A DNA stretch of 64,000 nucleotides. Origin: Pseudoxanthomonas beigongshangi (GTDB lineage: Bacteria; Pseudomonadota; Gammaproteobacteria; Xanthomonadales; Xanthomonadaceae). Numbering within the stretch: position 1 is the stretch's first letter; each line of letters begins with the position of its first letter. The notes under the pieces were generated by a model. The model was not told the DNA's origin, searched no databases, and worked only from the letters and a program-made list of their open reading frames with translations. This document shows positions 40,603 to 49,058 of the stretch, one piece after another. A program made the translations under genes and the position numbers. The stretch covers positions 186,001-250,000 of the forward strand of contig NZ_JADHDV010000001.1 in assembly GCF_016820515.1 (NCBI RefSeq). The letters run 5' to 3'.

Positions 40603-42107
40603 GGCGTTGCGGTCTGCTCCATCAGTTGGAAGCGTCGCACCTTGCCCGAGGCGGTCCGGGGCAGGGTGTCGACGAAGGTGACTTGTCGGGGAATCTTGTA
40701 CGGGGCCAGGCGCGCGCGGCAGTGCGCCTTGATGCGGTCCTCGGCGCGGGGCGGCAGTTCGCCGGCGGCGACGACGAAGGCACGGATGACCTGCCCCATC
40801 ACTTCGTCGTCCACGCCCACCACCGCGACCTCGCGGACGACGGGCAACTCGGCGATGACCTCTTCCACGTCGGTGGGGTGCACGCGGTGGGCGCCGGTCT
40901 TGATCATGTCGCTGCGGCGGCCCTGCAGGTACAGGAAGCCGTCCGCATCCAGGTGGCCGAGGTCACCGGTGTGCAGCCAGCCGTCGCGCAGCACCTGCGC
41001 GGTCGCCTCGGGATTGTTCCAGTAGCCGGCCATCACGTTCGGGCCGCGCACGCAGACTTCGCCATCCTCGCCGGGCGCCGCGGCGACGCCGTCCTCGCGG
41101 CGGATCCGCCATTGCACGCCGGTCACCGGGATGCCGACCGAACCGAGCTTGTCGTCCAGCCGTTCCGGTGGCAGCCAGCTGATCCGCGAGGTCGCCTCGG
41201 TCTGCCCGTACATCACGTACAACCGCGGCGTCGGCAGCAGTTCGCGTACCCGGCGGGTCAACGCCGGCGACATCGCGCCACCGGCCTGGGTGAGATAGCG
41301 CAGGCTGGACAGCGGACGCGCACGCGCGGCCAGCGGCTCCAGCAGCAGGGCGAAAGTGGACGGCACGCCGGAGAAGCCGGTCGCTTCGGCCTGCTCGATG
41401 GCGTCGAGCACCAGGTGCGGGAACATCAGGCCGGGGCCGAGCACCACGCAGGCGCCGCTGATGAGATGGGTATGCAGCACCGATGCGCCATAGGCGTAGT
41501 AGAACGGCAGCACGCTGAGCACGCGATCGGAAGCATCCAGGCGCAGGTAATCCACGATGGCCTGTGCGTTGGCCAACAGGTTGGCGTGGGTGAGCATCAC
41601 GCCCTTGGGCGCGCCGGTGGTGCCGGAGGTATACAGGAGCAGCGCCGGATCCGAGGCTTCCGGCAGCAATGTGGTGGGCGGCGGTTCGCCAGCGTTCCCG
41701 TCCACCAGCGCTTGTCCGTCTTCCAGCGCGGTGCAGGCCGGTGGCGTGGGCAACTGCGCGATCGCCTCGACGACATCGCGATGCGCGGCTTCATGCACCA
41801 CGTGGCGTGCGCCGCAGTGCTGCAGCCAGGGCAGGAAGTCGCGCAGGCGCGCCTGCGCGTTCAGCGGCACCGCGATGCCGCCGGCCAGCCAGATGCCGTA
41901 GCAGGCGACCGCGGCCTCGATGCGGTTGGGCAGGATGATCGCCACCCGATCGCCGTCGCGCAGGCCGGTCTCGCGCAGGCGCGCGGCGAACCGACGCGCC
42001 TGCCGCCAGAAGCCGGCGTAGTCGGCGTGGCGATCGCCGTCGACGAGGGCCGTGCGCGCGGGCACATCGCGCGCCACGCGTTCGACCCGGGAGCAGAGGG
42101 TTTCCAT
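40599..42107 (-). CDS. AMP-forming acyl-CoA/acyl-ACP ligase
   Basis: The product is 502 aa of the ANL superfamily. The P-loop-like motif TSGTTGAPKG is at residues 160-169. YGQTEATSRISWL (A5), GWLHTGDLGHLDADGFLYLQGR (A7/A8) and the C-terminal lysine in LPRTASGKVRRF are all present, so it should be active. It lies 10 bp after the acyl carrier protein gene and overlaps the NAD-synthase-like gene by 4 bp. It probably loads a carboxylic acid onto that carrier; similar ligases occur in exosortase-A EPS clusters. Confidence 0.88.
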   Translation of the reverse strand: METLCSRVERVARDVPARTALVDGDRHADYAGFWRQARRFAARLRETGLRDGDRVAIILPNRIEAAVACYGIWLAGGIAVPLNAQARLRDFLPWLQHCGARHVVHEAAHRDVVEAIAQLPTPPACTALEDGQALVDGNAGEPPPTTLLPEASDPALLLYTSGTTGAPKGVMLTHANLLANAQAIVDYLRLDASDRVLSVLPFYYAYGASVLHTHLISGACVVLGPGLMFPHLVLDAIEQAEATGFSGVPSTFALLLEPLAARARPLSSLRYLTQAGGAMSPALTRRVRELLPTPRLYVMYGQTEATSRISWLPPERLDDKLGSVGIPVTGVQWRIRREDGVAAAPGEDGEVCVRGPNVMAGYWNNPEATAQVLRDGWLHTGDLGHLDADGFLYLQGRRSDMIKTGAHRVHPTDVEEVIAELPVVREVAVVGVDDEVMGQVIRAFVVAAGELPPRAEDRIKAHCRARLAPYKIPRQVTFVDTLPRTASGKVRRFQLMEQTATP

Positions 42108-42117
42108 CGGCGATGGA

Positions 42118-42366
42118 TCAGCCGGCCCGCTTGCGGGTGACGAACTCGTCCACCGTGTCGATGGTGTCGAAGTTGGCCGGGGTCATTTCCTCCGGCACGA
42201 TCTGCAGCTTGAACTGATCCTCCAGGAAGAAGATCAGCTCGTGGATGCCGGTCGAGTCGATGATGCCGCCGCGAATCAGCGAATCCTGGTCCCCGATGGC
42301 GGTGGGGTCATCCGAGAACAGGAAGTTCTCCAGGATGAACTGCTTGATCTGTTGTTTCTGCTGCAT
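42118..42366 (-). CDS. Acyl carrier protein
   Basis: The product is 82 aa. The phosphopantetheine site is Ser38 in GGIIDSTGIHEL. Predicted helices flank it (QIKQFILENFLF; ELIFFLEDQFKL). An AGGGGA ribosome site precedes the ATG. It is first in the operon with the acyl ligase and is not the housekeeping fatty acid ACP (which would sit with fabD/fabG). It probably carries an acyl group destined for the polysaccharide. Confidence 0.88.
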   Translation of the reverse strand: MQQKQQIKQFILENFLFSDDPTAIGDQDSLIRGGIIDSTGIHELIFFLEDQFKLQIVPEEMTPANFDTIDTVDEFVTRKRAG

Positions 42367-42505
42367 GGGGGTCCCCTGTGGCGGTTTCGCTTGCTGTCAT
42401 TGAAAACGCAAGCCCGGCGGGCATCCGGCCAGTCCGTACGGTGGCGTTGGCGTGGTTGGTGGCGGTGTTACCATCGCGGCGGTCTTCACGCCGGGGAAGC
42501 TCGCG

Positions 42506-43699
42506 ATGCGCCGTCTGCCACTGGTTCTGCTGCTGGGATTGGCGGCCTGCCGCCAGGATGCGCCGGCGCCTTCCGTGCAGCCCCACGTGGTCCGCGGGGC
42601 GACCCCCGTCCCCTACGTTTCGGAGAAGGGCGCTTACACCGTGACCGAACTGGTCACCGGACTGGAACACCCCTGGGCGCTGGCCTTCCTGCCGGATGGC
42701 GGCATCCTGATTACGGAACGCCCGGGCCGGCTGCGCCGCATCGCGGCGGACGGCGAGGTGTCCGCGCCCATCGGCGGACTGCCCGACATCTTCGTCGACG
42801 GCCAGGCCGGGCTGCTGGACGTGGCGCTGTCGCCGCAGTTCGCGCGCGAGCCCTGGGTCTATCTGGCGTTCGCCGAACCCACCTTCCGTGGCAACAAGGC
42901 CGGCACCGCGGTGGCGCGCGGAAGGCTGGAGGGCGACCAGATCAAGGACGTGGAGGTGGTGTACCGGCAGGAACCCAAGCTCTCGCATGGCACCCACGTC
43001 GGCGCGCGGCTGGTGTTCGACGACGCCGGCCACCTGTTCGTCACCCAGGGCGACAACCGGGTGGCCGCCGCCGCCGCGCAGGAACTGGACAAGCTGCAGG
43101 GCAAGGTGGTGCGGATCTGGCCGGACGGGCGCATCCCGGACGACAACCCGTTCGTGGGCAAGGCCGGCGCGCGCCCGGAAATCTGGTCCTACGGGCACCG
43201 CAACATGCAGGGCGCGGCGCTGCACCCGGTCACCCGCGCACTGTGGACCAGCGAGCATGGCCCGCAGGGCGGCGACGAGATCAACCTGCCGCGACCGGGC
43301 GCCAACTACGGCTGGCCGCTGGCCACCCATGGCATCGACTACAGCGGCAAGCCGGTGGAAGGTGCGCGCGGGCGCAGCGTGCCGGGGATGGAGGATCCGC
43401 ATTACGTCTGGGAGAAATCGCCGGCGGTCAGCGGCATGGCGTTCTACACCGGTGGCCTGTTCCCGCAGTGGCAGGGCAACCTGTTCCTGGGCGCGCTGGC
43501 GACCAAGCAGCTGATCCGGCTGGAGCTGGACGGCGACAAGGTGGTGCACGAAGAGCGCCTGCTGGGCGAGCGCAACCAGCGCATCCGCGATGTGCGCCAG
43601 GGACCGGACGGCGCGCTGTACGTGCTGGTGGACGCGCCGGACGGCAAGCTGTTGCGGATCGCGCCGCCGGCGGGCGTCGCGGGTGCGCCGGGCGGCTAG
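42506..43699 (+). CDS. PQQ-dependent soluble glucose/sorbosone dehydrogenase-like lipoprotein
   Basis: The product is 397 aa from ATG 42506. The lipoprotein signal MRRLPLVLLLGLAAC has a lipobox ending at Cys15. The mature part is a six-bladed beta-propeller of the YliI/GDH-B family: EHPWALAFLPDGGILITERPGRL, QAGLLDVALSPQF, SHGTHVGARLVFD (catalytic His region), EIWSYGHRNMQGAALHP and TSEHGPQGGDEIN. It would oxidise aldose sugars in the periplasm using PQQ. It ends with a 4-bp convergent overlap with a methyltransferase gene. Confidence 0.87.
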   Translation: MRRLPLVLLLGLAACRQDAPAPSVQPHVVRGATPVPYVSEKGAYTVTELVTGLEHPWALAFLPDGGILITERPGRLRRIAADGEVSAPIGGLPDIFVDGQAGLLDVALSPQFAREPWVYLAFAEPTFRGNKAGTAVARGRLEGDQIKDVEVVYRQEPKLSHGTHVGARLVFDDAGHLFVTQGDNRVAAAAAQELDKLQGKVVRIWPDGRIPDDNPFVGKAGARPEIWSYGHRNMQGAALHPVTRALWTSEHGPQGGDEINLPRPGANYGWPLATHGIDYSGKPVEGARGRSVPGMEDPHYVWEKSPAVSGMAFYTGGLFPQWQGNLFLGALATKQLIRLELDGDKVVHEERLLGERNQRIRDVRQGPDGALYVLVDAPDGKLLRIAPPAGVAGAPGG

Positions 43700-44658
43700 A
43701 TCGCGGCGGCCACCGCCGGCGCTACCGCCATGGCGGGCTTGCGCGCGATGAAGTCCACGCTGGTGATGCAAAGCTGTTCCGGCGGAATGCCGGCGAACTG
43801 CGGATGCACCGGCGTGGCCGCCAGTTGCCGCAGGCGCTCCGGGCGCGCGTTCGAGGTGTCCAGCACGATGGCGAAGCCGCAGTCGCGGGCGTCATCGACG
43901 AAGCGGTGCGCGCGCAGCCGGTTCTGGTACAGGAAGGCGTTGTTCCAGCGTTGCCACTGGCGATCGGAATAGCGCAGGTAGTGCAATTGGTGAATCTCGC
44001 GATCCACGTAGGCGTAGTGATCGCCGCAGTTGACTGAGTGGAACATGATGCCGCCCGGCGCCAGGATCCGCATCGACTCGCGATACATCGCGCCGATGAC
44101 TTCCGGCGGCACGTGTTCCAGCACGCTGTTGGAGAACACCACGTCGACCTCGCCGTCGGCCAGGGTGGTGCGGGTGGCGTCAGCCGGGGCGCGGTACTGG
44201 ATCACGCCGTCGGTGGCCGCTTCCAGCGAATCGCCGGCCAGCAGGCGGTTGCGCAGGCGCAGGTAACGCTCGCGCACCGCATGCGGATCCGCGCCGCCGG
44301 CTTCGGCGATGCGCGGCAGGAATTTCTCCAGCGTGGCCACGCACCGCTCGGTCAGGTCGCGGCGCAGGTGGGTGTTCAGATCGTAGGTGGTGATGCGCGC
44401 CGCGCCGGCCAGGTAGCAGGCGAACGGGAAGGTCGGGTACCAGCCGGTGCCGATCTCGAAACCGCGCATGCCGGCGAACGGCGCGCCGGCATCGCGCAGG
44501 TGGCCTGCCATGATCGCCCAGTCGTCGATCTTCACCGACAGTTCGCGCTCGAAGTCCTGCAGGCCGCCGAACTGGCGTTGCAGGTGGAAATGCAGGGTAT
44601 GGCCGCCGGGCAGATATCCCAGCACTTTCTGGACCATTCCTTTGACTCGCCAGTGCAT
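43696..44658 (-). CDS. Class I SAM-dependent methyltransferase
   Basis: The product is 320 aa. The SAM motif I region is MRGFEIGTGWYPTFPF, followed by ITTYDLNTHLRRDL, then GEVDVVFSNSVLEHVPPEVIGAMYRESMRILAPGG in two blocks, which are post-I to motif III signatures. It is the third gene of a minus-strand operon after a GT4 glycosyltransferase and an asparagine synthase. It is probably a sugar or acyl O/N-methyltransferase acting on the polysaccharide precursor. Confidence 0.78.
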   Translation of the reverse strand: MHWRVKGMVQKVLGYLPGGHTLHFHLQRQFGGLQDFERELSVKIDDWAIMAGHLRDAGAPFAGMRGFEIGTGWYPTFPFACYLAGAARITTYDLNTHLRRDLTERCVATLEKFLPRIAEAGGADPHAVRERYLRLRNRLLAGDSLEAATDGVIQYRAPADATRTTLADGEVDVVFSNSVLEHVPPEVIGAMYRESMRILAPGGIMFHSVNCGDHYAYVDREIHQLHYLRYSDRQWQRWNNAFLYQNRLRAHRFVDDARDCGFAIVLDTSNARPERLRQLAATPVHPQFAGIPPEQLCITSVDFIARKPAMAVAPAVAAAI

Positions 44659-44685
44659 GTCGGCTCCGTGATCGGGTGGGTGCGC

Positions 44686-46680
44686 TCAGCCCGCCGGGAC
44701 GGCCAGCGGCGCGTCGGTGGCGCGATGGGCGTGGGGGGCGGTGCGCGTTTCGTTGAGCTGGCGGTGCACCAGCATGGTCGAGAGGATGCCGACGAACGCC
44801 TGGTTGTCGGCGAAACCGGTGGCGCGGCCCTGCCGGCATTTCTCCACCAGCCGCGACACCGCCTGCGGTTCGAAGTAGCCGGCGTCGCGGATGGAGGCTG
44901 GCGCGAGCAGTTCGGCGACGTAGTCCAGCGGCTTTCCGTCGAAGAAGAAACTCTGGCTGTCCGGCGCGCGGTAAGGCTGCTTGGTACGTTGCACGATGTC
45001 GGCCGGGAGCAGATCCGCCAGCGCGCGGCGCAACAGGTACTTTTCGGTCATGCCGCGGATCTTGAAGCTCGGCGGCAGCCGGTTGGCGAACTCGATGACC
45101 CGGTGATCCAGATAGGGGAAGCGGCCTTCGATGGAATTGGCCATCGCCACCCGGTCGCCCTGCGAGGACAGCAGGTAGCCGGCCAGCAGCGACTTGGCCT
45201 CCACGTACTGATCGCGCGCCAGCGGACTCCACGCCATGATCTCCGGTGGCAGGGTCTGCTCGTAGGCGTCGAGCGGATCCCAACTGGTGGAGGCCGCGCG
45301 CAGATCCGGCGAGAGGAATCCCAGCGCGCGCTGCGAGGTGGTCCAGCGCGGCACGTGCGCGAACACCGGCCGGTGCAGGTGCTCCATACCCTGGCCGAAG
45401 AATGACTGGGCGAAACCCGGGTGGCTGACCGGCGAGTTGCGCAGGTAGCCGTACAGGCGTTCCAGCAGGCGCGGGCGCAGGCGGGAATCCGGTTGCCGCG
45501 CCCAGAACCGGCGCACCTTGGCCTCCTTGAACAGGTCGTAGCCGCCGAACACCTCGTCGGCGCCTTCGCCGGTCAGCACCACCTTGTAGCCGTGTTCGCG
45601 CACGCTGCCGGCCAGCAGCATCAACGGCACCGGCGCGGTGCGCAGCACCGGCGTCTCGGTGTGGCGGATCAGGCGCGGGAACGCTTCGCCGATATCGCGG
45701 CGGGTGCAGCGCAGGGTGGTGTGATCGGTGCCGAGGTGGCGGACCATCGCCTGCTGGTGTTCGCTCTCGTCGAACTCGCCGTCCTCGAACGCGACCGAGA
45801 AAGTGCGGACGGGCGTGTCGGTGAACCCCTTGATCAGCGCGACGATGCCGGAGGAATCCAGGCCGCCGCTCAGGTAGGCGCCGACCGGGACGTCGGCGCG
45901 CAGTTGCAGGCGCACCGCGTCGACCAGCAGCGTGCGCAGTTCGGCGGTGGCCTGTTCCACCGACAGCGGGTAGCGCGATGGCGAGGTTTCGGCGGCGTCC
46001 GGGAACGTCCAGTTCCAGTAGGGACGCAGGTGCTGGCTGCCGTCGGCCTCGATGCTCAGCAGGCAACCCGGCGGCAGGCTCTGCACGCCGTCGTACAGGG
46101 TGTCCGGATCCACCGGCGCCCAGTAGGTCAGGGTCTGCATCAGCGCGCGCGGATTGAGCTGCGCGCATTCGGGCAGTACCGCCAGCAGCGACTTCACTTC
46201 CGAGGCGAACCACACCCGGCCATGGCGATGGGCGTGGTACAGCGGACGGATGCCGGCGCGATCCCGCGCCAGCACCAGCCGCCGGCGTTCGCCGTCCCAC
46301 AGGGCGATCGCGAACTGGCCGTTGAGGTGCTGGACGAAATCGTCGCCGTAGCGGTCGTACAGGTGCACGATCACTTCGGTATCGGAGTGGGTGTAGAAGC
46401 GGTGGCCGCGGGCTTCCAGATCCCGGCGCAGTTCCACGTAGTTGAAGATCTCGCCGTTGAACACCGTCCACGCCGTGCGGCGCTCGTTGTGGATCGGTTG
46501 ATCGCCGGTGGCCAGGTCGATGATCGACAGCCGCGCATGCGCCAGCGCCGCGCCGGGTTCGGCGTGGAAGCCGAAGCCGTCCGGGCCGCGATGGGCCAAT
46601 GGATGGATCATCCTTTCCAGTGCCGGGCGGGCGCCGTCCGGGGTCACGTCAGCGCCGCTGAAACCTGCGATTCCGCACAT
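44686..46680 (-). CDS. asnB: Asparagine synthase (glutamine-hydrolysing)-like amidotransferase
   Basis: The product is 664 aa. The N-terminal class II glutaminase has nucleophile Cys2 (MCGIAGFSG), LAHRGPDGFG and VFNGEIFNYVELR. The synthetase domain has the PP-loop GAYLSGGLDSSGI. Further motifs are VVLTGEGADEVFGGYD and KYLLRRALADLLP. This length and context match amidotransferases of exosortase-A EPS clusters rather than the 554-aa housekeeping AsnB. It probably amidates a carboxyl group of a sugar or acyl unit. A 24-bp gap separates it from the upstream GT4 gene. Confidence 0.87.
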   Translation of the reverse strand: MCGIAGFSGADVTPDGARPALERMIHPLAHRGPDGFGFHAEPGAALAHARLSIIDLATGDQPIHNERRTAWTVFNGEIFNYVELRRDLEARGHRFYTHSDTEVIVHLYDRYGDDFVQHLNGQFAIALWDGERRRLVLARDRAGIRPLYHAHRHGRVWFASEVKSLLAVLPECAQLNPRALMQTLTYWAPVDPDTLYDGVQSLPPGCLLSIEADGSQHLRPYWNWTFPDAAETSPSRYPLSVEQATAELRTLLVDAVRLQLRADVPVGAYLSGGLDSSGIVALIKGFTDTPVRTFSVAFEDGEFDESEHQQAMVRHLGTDHTTLRCTRRDIGEAFPRLIRHTETPVLRTAPVPLMLLAGSVREHGYKVVLTGEGADEVFGGYDLFKEAKVRRFWARQPDSRLRPRLLERLYGYLRNSPVSHPGFAQSFFGQGMEHLHRPVFAHVPRWTTSQRALGFLSPDLRAASTSWDPLDAYEQTLPPEIMAWSPLARDQYVEAKSLLAGYLLSSQGDRVAMANSIEGRFPYLDHRVIEFANRLPPSFKIRGMTEKYLLRRALADLLPADIVQRTKQPYRAPDSQSFFFDGKPLDYVAELLAPASIRDAGYFEPQAVSRLVEKCRQGRATGFADNQAFVGILSTMLVHRQLNETRTAPHAHRATDAPLAVPAG

Positions 46681-46704
46681 GGTCGGGTCTCCTTCGCGGC
46701 GGAA

Positions 46705-47889
46705 TCAGGTGGAACCGGCGGCGTACAGCGCACGCTCGCCCCGGGCTTCGGCCAGCACTTCCTCGCAGGCCAGCAGGGTGTCCTGGGCGACCTGGCGCCA
46801 GTCGCGCGAGAAGCGGCGCGCCAGGGCGGCCTCGTCCCAGTCGCGCTCCAGCGCTTCGCGCAGGCCCTCGGCCAAGGCGGCCGGATCGCGCGCCGGCACC
46901 AGCACGCCGCTGGCCGCGTCGACCACCTCGGGAATGCCGCCGACCGGGGTGGACACCACCGGCCGGCCGCAGGCCAGCGCCTCGACCAGCACGTTGGGAT
47001 GGCCTTCGGAATAGCTGGGCAGGGTGACCAGATCGGAGGCGCACATCCAGCGCGCGACTTCCGCCGGCGGGCGCGTGCCGGCGAAACGCACCGGCAGCTC
47101 GCCGGCCACGGCCAGCGCCGCCAGTTCCGCGTGCATCGGGCCTTCGCCCACCAGCACCAGTTGCAGGCGCGGCCGGCTGGCGCGCAGCGCGCCGGCGGCG
47201 GCGAGCAGTTCGCGCAGTCCCTTCTCGGGCACCAGCCGGCCCACGTAGGTGACCACTTCGGCGTCCGCGGGCAGATCCAGCGCCCGCCTGGCCTCGGCGC
47301 GGTCGGCCGGATGGAAGATGGACGCATCGCAGCCGTTGGGGATGGCGCGGATGCGGTCCGGATGGGCACCGTAGTCGCGTTCGGCGACCCGGCCCAGATC
47401 CTCGCTGACCACCAGCAGGCGGCGGGCGGCATGCAGCACCGGGCGGGTCAGCCGGCGGCTGATGGCGTCGCGCACGCGCAGGTCCGAGCCGCGCGCGCCC
47501 ACCACCAGCGGCACTTCGGCCTGGCGCGCGGCCAGCATCGCCCCGTAAGCATCCGGATAGAGCCAGTAGGACAGCACCAGGTCCGGCGCGAAGGCGCGCA
47601 AGGGCGCGGCGATGGCGCGTGCGCACAGCCGGCCGTTGAACGGGCGGCTGACCGCCGGCAGGGCGGGGTAGCGCACGTATTCGACGTCGCAGCCCGGCAC
47701 GCTGTGGTGCTCGTCCGAGGCCCGGTAGAGGTAGCTGCGCGGCTGCGCCCAGCGCGGATAGGTGGCGACCGGGCTGAGCACGCGCACCTGTGCCAGCCGC
47801 GAAAGCTCGCGCACGGTCTGGTAGATCGGGCGGCCGCGGTTGGGCTCGCCGGCAATCGGGAACTGCGAAGTGACGATCAGCAGCCGCAT
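46705..47889 (-). CDS. Glycosyltransferase family 4
   Basis: The product is 394 aa from the ATG at 47889 (MRLLIVTSQFPIAGEPNRGRPIY). The GT-B fold donor domain has VVTYVGRLVPEKGLRELLAA, VLVGEGPMHAELA and the E-x7-E motif region PSYSEGHPNVLVEALACGRPVV. It is first of a three-gene operon with the asparagine synthase and methyltransferase. It retains configuration and builds part of the EPS repeat unit. It is divergent from an acyltransferase gene with a 94-bp gap. Confidence 0.9.
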   Translation of the reverse strand: MRLLIVTSQFPIAGEPNRGRPIYQTVRELSRLAQVRVLSPVATYPRWAQPRSYLYRASDEHHSVPGCDVEYVRYPALPAVSRPFNGRLCARAIAAPLRAFAPDLVLSYWLYPDAYGAMLAARQAEVPLVVGARGSDLRVRDAISRRLTRPVLHAARRLLVVSEDLGRVAERDYGAHPDRIRAIPNGCDASIFHPADRAEARRALDLPADAEVVTYVGRLVPEKGLRELLAAAGALRASRPRLQLVLVGEGPMHAELAALAVAGELPVRFAGTRPPAEVARWMCASDLVTLPSYSEGHPNVLVEALACGRPVVSTPVGGIPEVVDAASGVLVPARDPAALAEGLREALERDWDEAALARRFSRDWRQVAQDTLLACEEVLAEARGERALYAAGST

Positions 47890-47983
47890 GTCGCCCCGCC
47901 TCGGCCGGATGCCGGGAACTGGCCTGTTGCGGGACTCGCTAGCGTTATATCGACCATGCAGTGAACCGGTTCCGGGAGTTGAA

Positions 47984-49015
47984 GTGGTCCGCGAAAATTC
48001 GCCTTCCGTGCGCGTGGTGGAGCTGGATGCCCTGCGGGGCATCGCCGCCGTGGCCGTGATGGCTTACCACTACACAACGCGGTACACGGAGCAGATAGGC
48101 CATGCGGGGGGCATGCCGCTGGACCTGCTGGCCGGCAAGTACGGAGTGCAACTGTTCTTCCTGATCAGCGGCTTCGTCATCTTCATGACCCTGGAACGGA
48201 CCCGGACCGCGATGGATTTCGTGGTCTCCCGATTTTCCCGGCTGTTTCCCGCCTACTGGGCGGCGCTGGCCCTGACCAGCCTGGTGGTCTATTCGATCGG
48301 CCTGCCGTTGCAGCAGTTGTCGCTGCACGACTGGGCGCTGAACCTGACGATGTGCCAGGAGTTCCTGGGCGGCGAGCACCTGGACGGTTCGTACTGGACC
48401 TTGCAGATCGAGCTCTTCTTCTACGCGCAGATGCTGCTCTGGTACATGCTGGGGCTGCTGAAGCGGATCCACTGGATCATCGCCGGCTGGCTGGTGCTGG
48501 CCGCCATCGAAGGGCTGTGCGAGAAGAATGGCTGGCACTTTTCCTACGTGCTGCGCGAACTGCTGATCCTGCGCTTCATCCCGTTCTTCGCGATGGGCAT
48601 CCTGTTCTACCGGATCCGCCAGAATCCGGAGGAATGGCGATTGAACGCGACCATGATCGGGCTGTGCCTGCTGGCGATCGCGGTCGGCGAGCGGCCGGTG
48701 TTCCTGCTGGTGGGCACGGTCTGCTGCGCGATCTTCATCGCCTTCACCCTTGGCTGGCTGCGCTTCCTCAATGTGCGCTTCTTCGCCTGGCTGGGAACGC
48801 TGTCCTATTCGCTGTACCTGATCCACCAGGCGATCGGCTTTGCGGTGATCTACCGGCTGGAGCAGTTGGGCGTGCCGAGCCTGGCCGCCTGCGGCGCGGC
48901 GGTGGGGGTGGCGTTCGCCCTGGCCGTGCTGCTGAGCCACGGGGTAGAGAGGCCGGCGATGCGCTGGATCCGCTCGGAGTGGAAGCGGCGCGGCATGCGC
49001 CTGGAGACCGCGTGA
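47984..49015 (+). CDS. Acyltransferase family 3 (OafA/WecH-like) membrane protein
   Basis: The product is 343 aa from a GTG start with GGGAG 5 nt upstream; earlier in-frame codons look non-protein. The Nodulin/OafA start VVELDALRGIAAVAVMAYHY contains the conserved Arg and His. The motif GVQLFFLISGFVIFMTLERT follows, then SRLFPAYWAAL. About ten transmembrane helices are present. It O-acetylates or otherwise acylates sugars at the inner membrane, so it is a likely decorator of the exopolysaccharide. Confidence 0.9.
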   Translation: MVRENSPSVRVVELDALRGIAAVAVMAYHYTTRYTEQIGHAGGMPLDLLAGKYGVQLFFLISGFVIFMTLERTRTAMDFVVSRFSRLFPAYWAALALTSLVVYSIGLPLQQLSLHDWALNLTMCQEFLGGEHLDGSYWTLQIELFFYAQMLLWYMLGLLKRIHWIIAGWLVLAAIEGLCEKNGWHFSYVLRELLILRFIPFFAMGILFYRIRQNPEEWRLNATMIGLCLLAIAVGERPVFLLVGTVCCAIFIAFTLGWLRFLNVRFFAWLGTLSYSLYLIHQAIGFAVIYRLEQLGVPSLAACGAAVGVAFALAVLLSHGVERPAMRWIRSEWKRRGMRLETA

Positions 49016-49058
49016 GCACGTACGATGGCGCCCACGCGGGGCGGGGTGGGGACGGGGT

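Noticed and set aside
45421..47964. An 847-codon plus-strand frame through asnB and the GT4 gene
   Set aside because: It is antisense to two well-supported genes and low in sequence complexity.
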